Assembly: GCF_000718775.1 (NCBI RefSeq)
Contig: NZ_JOCB01000091.1
Location: forward strand, 1-34,826
Length of the DNA: 34,826 nt
Source: Streptomyces sp. NRRL S-31
GTDB lineage: Bacteria > Actinomycetota > Actinomycetes > Streptomycetales > Streptomycetaceae
Reading direction: 5' to 3'
The stretch's first letter is position 1; every line of letters begins with the position of its first letter. Below the pieces are notes generated by a model. It saw only the letters and a list, made by a program, of their open reading frames with translations, was not told the origin of the DNA and ran no database searches. This document shows positions 28,667 through 34,826 of the stretch, piece by piece. The position numbers and the translations under genes are program-made.

Positions 28667-29155
28667 ATGAGCGACCAGCCGTCCGAGCAGACCCCCATGG
28701 CGGACGACGCCTACCAGCCCACCGGTTCCAACGAGGAGCAGGAGGACGCCGGACCCCTGGACCTCCAGGACGCGGTCGGCGAGCGCACCTACGACGACAT
28801 CCTCGACGAGGGCTACTCCCCGCCCGAGCGTCCGCTGGGCGTCACCCGGCACGGCGTCACCGCCGCCGAGCAGCACGAGGGGGAGTCCCTGGACGAACGG
28901 CTCGGCCAGGAGGTCCCGGACGTGACCCCGCCGGCCGGCGACGAGATCGGCGACCTGCCCGGCGGCGAGGGCGAGCCGGTCGACCCGGAGGCGGGCGGAG
29001 CCCGCGCGGGCCGCCTGGTCGCCCCGGACGAGGGTGTCCACGCCGACACCACCAAGGAGGAGGTCGCGCGGGACGTGGGCATCGACGGGGGAGCGGCGGG
29101 AGCCGAGGAGGCCGCGGTACACCTGGTGCCGGACGAGACCGACCTGCCGGAGTGA
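28667..29155 (+). CDS. DUF5709 acidic protein, 162 aa
   Basis: A strongly acidic, probably disordered protein rich in Asp, Glu, Gly and Pro, with the family landmarks DILDEGYSPPERPLGVTRHGVTAAEQHEGESLDERLGQE (about 45-84) and the C-terminal GRLVAPDEG plus DVGIDGGAAGAEEAAVH. No catalytic motif or membrane segment is present. Function is unknown; such proteins are common in actinobacteria and are often listed among stress-induced genes, which fits the neighbours here. The ATG at 28667 has GAAGGAGG five or six bases upstream. A very strong terminator follows. Confidence 0.85.
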   Translation: MSDQPSEQTPMADDAYQPTGSNEEQEDAGPLDLQDAVGERTYDDILDEGYSPPERPLGVTRHGVTAAEQHEGESLDERLGQEVPDVTPPAGDEIGDLPGGEGEPVDPEAGGARAGRLVAPDEGVHADTTKEEVARDVGIDGGAAGAEEAAVHLVPDETDLPE

Positions 29156-29220
29156 CCCCGGGCCACCGCACCCTCGCGTACGGCACGCGACACGCGGCAC
29201 ATGGCGCCCCCGAACCCCCG

Positions 29221-29271
29221 CGGACCGGTCCGGCGGGACGGGTTCGGTGCCCGTCCCGCCGGACCGGTCTG
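29221..29271. terminator. Very strong bidirectional hairpin terminator
   Basis: A perfect 20-bp stem (29223-29242 with 29250-29269), extendable by one G-T and one C-G pair, with a 7-nt loop, between two convergent genes. Confidence 0.9.
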
Positions 29272-29295
29272 TTCGCCTATGAACCCCGGCCCGCC

Positions 29296-29502
29296 CTAGG
29301 GCAGCAGCTTCTCGATGGCCGCCGGACCCTCCGACTCCAGCTTGCGACGCGCCCAGTCGAGGGTCTTCGGTGTGACGTCCCTGCCCGCCGCCATGACCAG
29401 GTCCTCAGGGGTGATGTCGCTGGCGGGCGCGGAATGGAGCAGGGCGTCCGGGGTGCGGACGTCGTCCGACGAACGGGACTCTTCGGGTGTGGGTGCCGAC
29501 AT
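29296..29502 (-). CDS. Small conserved-type protein, 68 aa
   Basis: Starts MSAPTPEESRSSDDVRTPDA and continues DITPEDLVMAAGRDVTPKTLDWARRKLESEGPAAIEKLLP: a disordered acidic N-terminal third and two predicted helices. The wording is typical of a small conserved streptomycete protein; I know of no function. The ATG at 29502 has GGAGGAGG four bases upstream; a longer frame starting upstream lacks such a site. Divergent from the GH15 gene, with about 250 bp between them containing no further gene. Confidence 0.72.
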   Translation of the reverse strand: MSAPTPEESRSSDDVRTPDALLHSAPASDITPEDLVMAAGRDVTPKTLDWARRKLESEGPAAIEKLLP

Positions 29503-29756
29503 GATGCCTCCTCCTCGGTCCGGATGACCGCATCCGTGCCGGTGCCCTTGGACGGGGCACACTCTCACCATTGCCCTCCCCGGCGCACCCTGCATCCGGA
29601 AGGCTCCGGCAGCGGATGGGGAGCGCGTTCCCACGCCACGCGAAACCACTCGCTCTTAAGCTGGAGAACACCCCGCGGACCGGAGACCTCCCGCACACCG
29701 GGAAACACCTCCGCAGGCGGGGAGGACGCACCGCACCGCTCACCGGGAGGCCGCCG

Positions 29757-31592
<1,836 letters not shown>

Positions 31593-31599
31593 GGGCGGT

Positions 31600-31624
31600 G
31601 TGTCCGTGGGCCGGCCACGGGTAC
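31600..31624 (+). promoter_or_regulatory. Sigma-B-like stress promoter
   Basis: GTGT (31600-31603), 15-nt spacer, GGGTAC (31619-31624), matching the Streptomyces sigma-B-type consensus GNNT-N14-16-GGGTAY. It lies 56 bp before the ATG at 31680. Confidence 0.55.
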
Positions 31625-31679
31625 CCGGGGTGTCCCCCAGCGGAATCGACACAGGGTCGACAGAAGGAGGAGACCCCGG

Positions 31680-31916
31680 ATGACCAGTACCAGCGAGACC
31701 GGCGACGTCACCGGCACCCGCGACAAGGACTACAACCTCATCTGGTACGTCGAGGCGTGCCTCAGCAACGCCCTGCGCCTGGAGCAGTACATCCAGGACG
31801 CCGAGCGCGACAAGGACGACGAGGTCGTGGACCTCTTCCGCAAGGCCCAGTCCGACAGCCGCAAGGGCGCCGAGCTGGGCAAGCAACTGCTGCGCTCGCG
31901 GCTGGGCGGCGGCTGA
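31680..31916 (+). CDS. Small charged helical protein, 78 aa
   Basis: MTSTSETGDVTGTRDKDYNL, then a long, probably helical segment IWYVEACLSNALRLEQYIQDAERDKDDEVVDLF and KGAELGKQLLRSRLGG. It looks like a small helical hairpin; no function is known to me. GAAGGAGGAG precedes the ATG. A candidate sigma-B-type promoter lies upstream, suggesting stress induction. It ends before a convergent phosphatase gene whose signalling outputs (anti-anti-sigma partner switching) also concern stress sigma factors, but a direct link is only inferred. Confidence 0.75.
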   Translation: MTSTSETGDVTGTRDKDYNLIWYVEACLSNALRLEQYIQDAERDKDDEVVDLFRKAQSDSRKGAELGKQLLRSRLGGG

Positions 31917-31945
31917 CCCCCGCCCGCCCGGACGGCGGGACGCTC

Positions 31946-31977
31946 CCGGGACGGGCCCGGTCCGCCGCCCGTCCCGG
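31946..31977. terminator. Hairpin terminator between convergent genes
   Basis: A perfect 11-bp stem (31946-31956 with 31967-31977) and a 10-nt loop. Confidence 0.75.
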
Positions 31978-32022
31978 AACCCCGCCGGTCCACCGCCGTC
32001 TTCGGCCCCGCGCGGAAGCCGC

Positions 32023-34761
32023 TCACGGCAGCGGCTGCTCCGCCCAGATCACCTTGCCGTGCCGGACGTACCGGGTGCCCCAGCGGTCGGCGAGCTGCGC
32101 CACCAGGAACAGGCCCCGGCCGCCCTCGTCGGTGCTCGCCGCGTACCGCAGGTGCGGCGAGGTCGTACTGCCGTCGGAGACCTCGCAGATCAGCGTGCGG
32201 TCACGCAGCAGCCGCACCCCGATCGGACCCCGCCCGTAGCGGATGGCGTTGGTGACCAGTTCGCTCAGGATCAGCTCCGTCGTGAACGCCAGCTCCTCCA
32301 GGCCCCACTCGGACAGCTTCCGGGTCACCGACGTCCGCACTTCGGACACCGCGGCCGGGTCGGACGGCACGTCCCACCGCGCGACCCGGTCCGGCCCCAG
32401 CACCCGGGTACGGGCGACGATCAGCGCCACGTCGTCGCTCGGCCGGGCCGGAAGCCGGTCCAGCACGGTACGGCAGGTCTCCTCCGGGGAGGCACCCGGC
32501 GCCCGCCGCAGGGCGTCGCCCAGCAGAGCGAGCCCCTCGTCGATGTCCCGCTCCCGGTCCTCCACCAGACCGTCGGTGTACAGCACCAGCCGGCTGCCCT
32601 CCGCCAGCTCCAGCTCCGCCGTCTCGAACGGCAGGCCGCCCAGCCCCAGCGGCGGGCCCGCGGGCACGTCCGCGAACTCCACGCCGCCGTCCGGGCGCAC
32701 CAGCGCGGGCGGCGGATGACCGGCCCGGGCCATCGTGCACCGCCGCGACACCGGGTCGTAGATGGCGTACAGGCAGGTCGCGCCCGTCACCACGGCCGAG
32801 CCGTCCGCCGGCGTCTCGTCCTGGTCGATCCGCCCGACCAACTCGTCCAGCAGGCCCAGCAGCTCGTCCGGCGGCAGGTCGAGCGACGAGAAGTTGTGCA
32901 CCGCCGTCCGCAGCCGGCCCATCGTCGCCGCCGCGTGCAGCCCGTGCCCCACGACATCCCCGACGACGAGGGCCACCCGGGCACCCGACAGCGGCAGCAC
33001 GTCGAACCAGTCGCCGCCCACCCCGGACTGGGCCGGCAGATAGCGGTAGGCGAGGTCCAGGGCGCCCTGCTCCGGCAGCGAACGCGGCAGCAGGCTGCGC
33101 TGGAGCGTGACCGCCATGCTGTGCTCGCGGGTGTACCGACGGGCGTTGTCGATGGACACCGCCGCCCGCGCCACCAGCTCCTCCGCCAGCGCCGCCTCCT
33201 CGGAGTCGAACGGCTGCGGCTTCCGAGCCCGCCAGAAGTTCGCCAGGCCGAGCACCAGACTGCCCGCCCGCAGCGGCACGGTGATCAGCGAGTGGATGCC
33301 GTCCTCCAGAATCCGCTCGGTGCGCTCCGGGTCCTGCGCCCGCCAGCCGGCGTCCTCGCCCAGCCGCGCCACCACGACCGACTGCCCGGTCGCCAGCGCG
33401 CGGGCCTGCGGCGCGGTGGACACCCAACGGATGCGCTCGCCGACCGTGTACAGCGGCGACTCCTTCCGGACGCCCGCGCAGGCCGTGCGCCGCAGGACCG
33501 TCCCCGGCCGGGGCTCCTCCCCGCTGAGCACCGCGTCGAACAGGTCCACCGTGGCGAAGTCCGCGAACCGGGGCACCGCCAGGCCGGCCAGCTCCTCCGC
33601 GGTGCGGGCCACGTCCAGACTGGTGCCGATCCCCACCCCGGCGTCGTACAGCATGTTCAGCCGCTCCCGGGCCTCCTCCGCACGGCCCGACAGAGCGCGC
33701 AGCTCGGTGGAGTCGCGCAGCGTGGTGACGCTGCCGGGCGGGCCGCCGCGCAGGTCCGTGGGCCGCTGGTTGATCGCCAGCAGCCGGTCCTTGACCAGGT
33801 GCACCTCGTCCGTGGCGACCCGCCCCGACGCCAGCAGCGCCGCCGTGCCGTCGTCCAGGCCCAGCTCCCGCACCTGCCGCCGCTCGGCGTCCGCGGGCAG
33901 GTCCAGCAGCCGGTGCGCCTCGTCGTTGGCGAGCAGCAGCCGGCCGTCACCGCCGACGATCAGCACTCCCTCGCGGACCGCGTGCAGCACCGCGTCGTGA
34001 TGCTCGTACATCCGCGTCATCTCGTACGGTCCGAGGCCGTGCGTCTGGCGCAGCAGCCGTCTGCTGACCAGCGCCGTGCCCGCGGTGGCCAGCGCGAGCG
34101 CGGCGCCCGCCGCGGCCAGCAGCAGCGGCAACTGCCGGTCGGCGGTCCCGCCCACGTGCGCGGTGGTGATGCCCGCCGACACCAGCCCCACCACCCGGCC
34201 GGCCGGGTCCCGCACCGGCACCACGACCTGCACCAGCGGGCCGATGGTGCCGTTGACGTGCTCGGTGACCGTCCGGCCGGCCACGGCCGGGGCGATGTCG
34301 CCGACGAACCTCTTGCCGATGCGGTCGGCCCGGGGGTGCGTGTAACGGATGCCGTCGGTGTCCATCACGACGATGAAGTCCACACCGGTCGCCGCGCGGG
34401 CCGCCTCCGCGCGCGGTTGCAGCACCGCCGAGGGATCGGGGGAGCGCAGGGCCGCCGCCGTGCCCGGCGCGTTGGCGAACGTCTGGGCCACGGCGAGGGA
34501 ACGGTTGGCCGCCTCCACGTCGCTGTCGTGCCGCACCTGGAGCACCTGGGCCACCACCGCCGCGACGACCAGCAGCAGCACGATCGCCACTTGCAGCAGG
34601 AACACCTGACCGGCCACGCTGCGCCCGGTCACCGCCGACCGGAGCCGGCCCGGCCGGCGGCCGCCCGCACCGCCTTCCGCGCGCGGCGGGCCCTGCGGTG
34701 CGCGTGGCTGCCCGATCGCTCGGGGCGGCCGGGTCGCGGACCGGCCGGGCAGTCGCACCAT
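32023..34761 (-). CDS. CitA/DcuS-type sensor fused to GAF, SpoIIE phosphatase and HATPase, 912 aa
   Basis: Order: basic Pro-rich N-terminus (1-48); transmembrane helix (about 53-74); extracytoplasmic sensor (80-205) with VDFIVVMDTDGIRYTHPRADRIG, as in CitA/DcuS carboxylate sensors; second transmembrane helix (212-233); cytoplasmic PAS (250-350); GAF (375-540); SpoIIE PP2C phosphatase (565-785; Asp584 in GGDWF, Asp602 in GDVVGHG, Asp730 in YTDGL, Asp776/777); RsbW-like ATPase (800-910; N-box SELVTNAIRYG with Asn838, Asp863, GRGL 882-885). There is no dimerisation-histidine domain, so the sensor output is protein dephosphorylation and kinase-type control of an anti-sigma network. TAGACA (minus strand, 34769-34774) ends 7 nt before the ATG, suggesting a leaderless mRNA. 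The last 65 bp of the window hold nothing else. Confidence 0.9.
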   Translation of the reverse strand: MVRLPGRSATRPPRAIGQPRAPQGPPRAEGGAGGRRPGRLRSAVTGRSVAGQVFLLQVAIVLLLVVAAVVAQVLQVRHDSDVEAANRSLAVAQTFANAPGTAAALRSPDPSAVLQPRAEAARAATGVDFIVVMDTDGIRYTHPRADRIGKRFVGDIAPAVAGRTVTEHVNGTIGPLVQVVVPVRDPAGRVVGLVSAGITTAHVGGTADRQLPLLLAAAGAALALATAGTALVSRRLLRQTHGLGPYEMTRMYEHHDAVLHAVREGVLIVGGDGRLLLANDEAHRLLDLPADAERRQVRELGLDDGTAALLASGRVATDEVHLVKDRLLAINQRPTDLRGGPPGSVTTLRDSTELRALSGRAEEARERLNMLYDAGVGIGTSLDVARTAEELAGLAVPRFADFATVDLFDAVLSGEEPRPGTVLRRTACAGVRKESPLYTVGERIRWVSTAPQARALATGQSVVVARLGEDAGWRAQDPERTERILEDGIHSLITVPLRAGSLVLGLANFWRARKPQPFDSEEAALAEELVARAAVSIDNARRYTREHSMAVTLQRSLLPRSLPEQGALDLAYRYLPAQSGVGGDWFDVLPLSGARVALVVGDVVGHGLHAAATMGRLRTAVHNFSSLDLPPDELLGLLDELVGRIDQDETPADGSAVVTGATCLYAIYDPVSRRCTMARAGHPPPALVRPDGGVEFADVPAGPPLGLGGLPFETAELELAEGSRLVLYTDGLVEDRERDIDEGLALLGDALRRAPGASPEETCRTVLDRLPARPSDDVALIVARTRVLGPDRVARWDVPSDPAAVSEVRTSVTRKLSEWGLEELAFTTELILSELVTNAIRYGRGPIGVRLLRDRTLICEVSDGSTTSPHLRYAASTDEGGRGLFLVAQLADRWGTRYVRHGKVIWAEQPLP

Positions 34762-34826
34762 GTGCCCATGTCTACACTGCCCGGCCGCGTCAGGCGAGAC
34801 CGTCGCCCGAGCCGCCGGCCGCGGAC

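Overview
This window is high-GC, GC3-saturated actinobacterial DNA, almost certainly from a Streptomyces chromosome. The signs are mycothiol-dependent formaldehyde detoxification (mscR), a streptogrisin-like protease, a DUF574 methyltransferase, an F420-type PPOX protein, SpoIIE-family phosphatases with ANTAR/GAF/PAS domains, a bacterial 20S proteasome beta subunit, and several starts with a TAnnnT box 6-7 nt upstream, as expected of leaderless mRNAs. No rRNA, tRNA, insertion sequence, integrase or CRISPR array was seen. The content looks like ordinary accessory or stress-related chromosome rather than a mobile island.

Layout. 1-4.9 kb: possible 3' end of a rightward gene, a SnoaL-like protein, a small secreted protein, the mscR/metallo-hydrolase pair, and two short-chain dehydrogenases. 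4.9-6.9 kb: a long leader with two 38/40-identical copies of an operator-like element, then a MocR-type regulator. 7.0-9.5 kb: secreted L,D-transpeptidase, a 57-aa protein, and a membrane-anchored S1 protease. 9.6-11.3 kb: DUF574 methyltransferase, Rv2061-type PPOX protein, and a decayed gene. 11.5-14.7 kb: a zinc-ribbon/OB-fold (DUF35) gene and a TetR gene whose promoters carry the same CACTCAGTG palindrome, then an ATP-grasp-like protein and a flavin-reductase-like protein. 14.7-17.7 kb: an ANTAR-GAF-PAS-SpoIIE phosphatase and an unknown 124-aa protein with an AT-rich promoter. 17.9-23.2 kb: RpiR-type sugar-phosphate regulator, a 565-bp repeat-filled gap, a P-loop sugar/nucleoside kinase, and a divergent, translationally coupled beta-phosphoglucomutase/GH65 phosphorylase pair. 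23.3-26.7 kb: a BlaI-type repressor broken by one missing base, then a coupled pair of membrane proteins (GT-C-like protein with an internal 16-aa tandem repeat, and an LPG-synthase-TM/UPF0104 protein). 26.7-31.9 kb: an orphan proteasome beta subunit with intact catalytic residues, DUF1330, DUF5709, two small conserved proteins, and a GH15 trehalase/glucoamylase-like enzyme. 32.0-34.8 kb: a CitA/DcuS-type sensor fused to GAF, SpoIIE phosphatase and an anti-sigma-type ATPase.

How parts may work together. mscR and its one-base-overlapping metallo-hydrolase form a formaldehyde detoxification unit. The GH65/phosphoglucomutase pair would release beta-glucose-1-phosphate from a disaccharide and isomerise it to glucose-6-phosphate; the divergent kinase and nearby RpiR regulator may belong to the same function (inference). 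The 26.7-34.8 kb stretch looks stress-oriented: a sigma-B-like promoter, small acidic or charged proteins, a spare proteasome subunit, and a partner-switching phosphatase.

The most unusual signals are the orphan second-type proteasome beta subunit, the duplicated MocR operator element, the TetR/DUF35 shared operator, the one-base-broken BlaI gene, and several noncoding or in-gene minisatellites.
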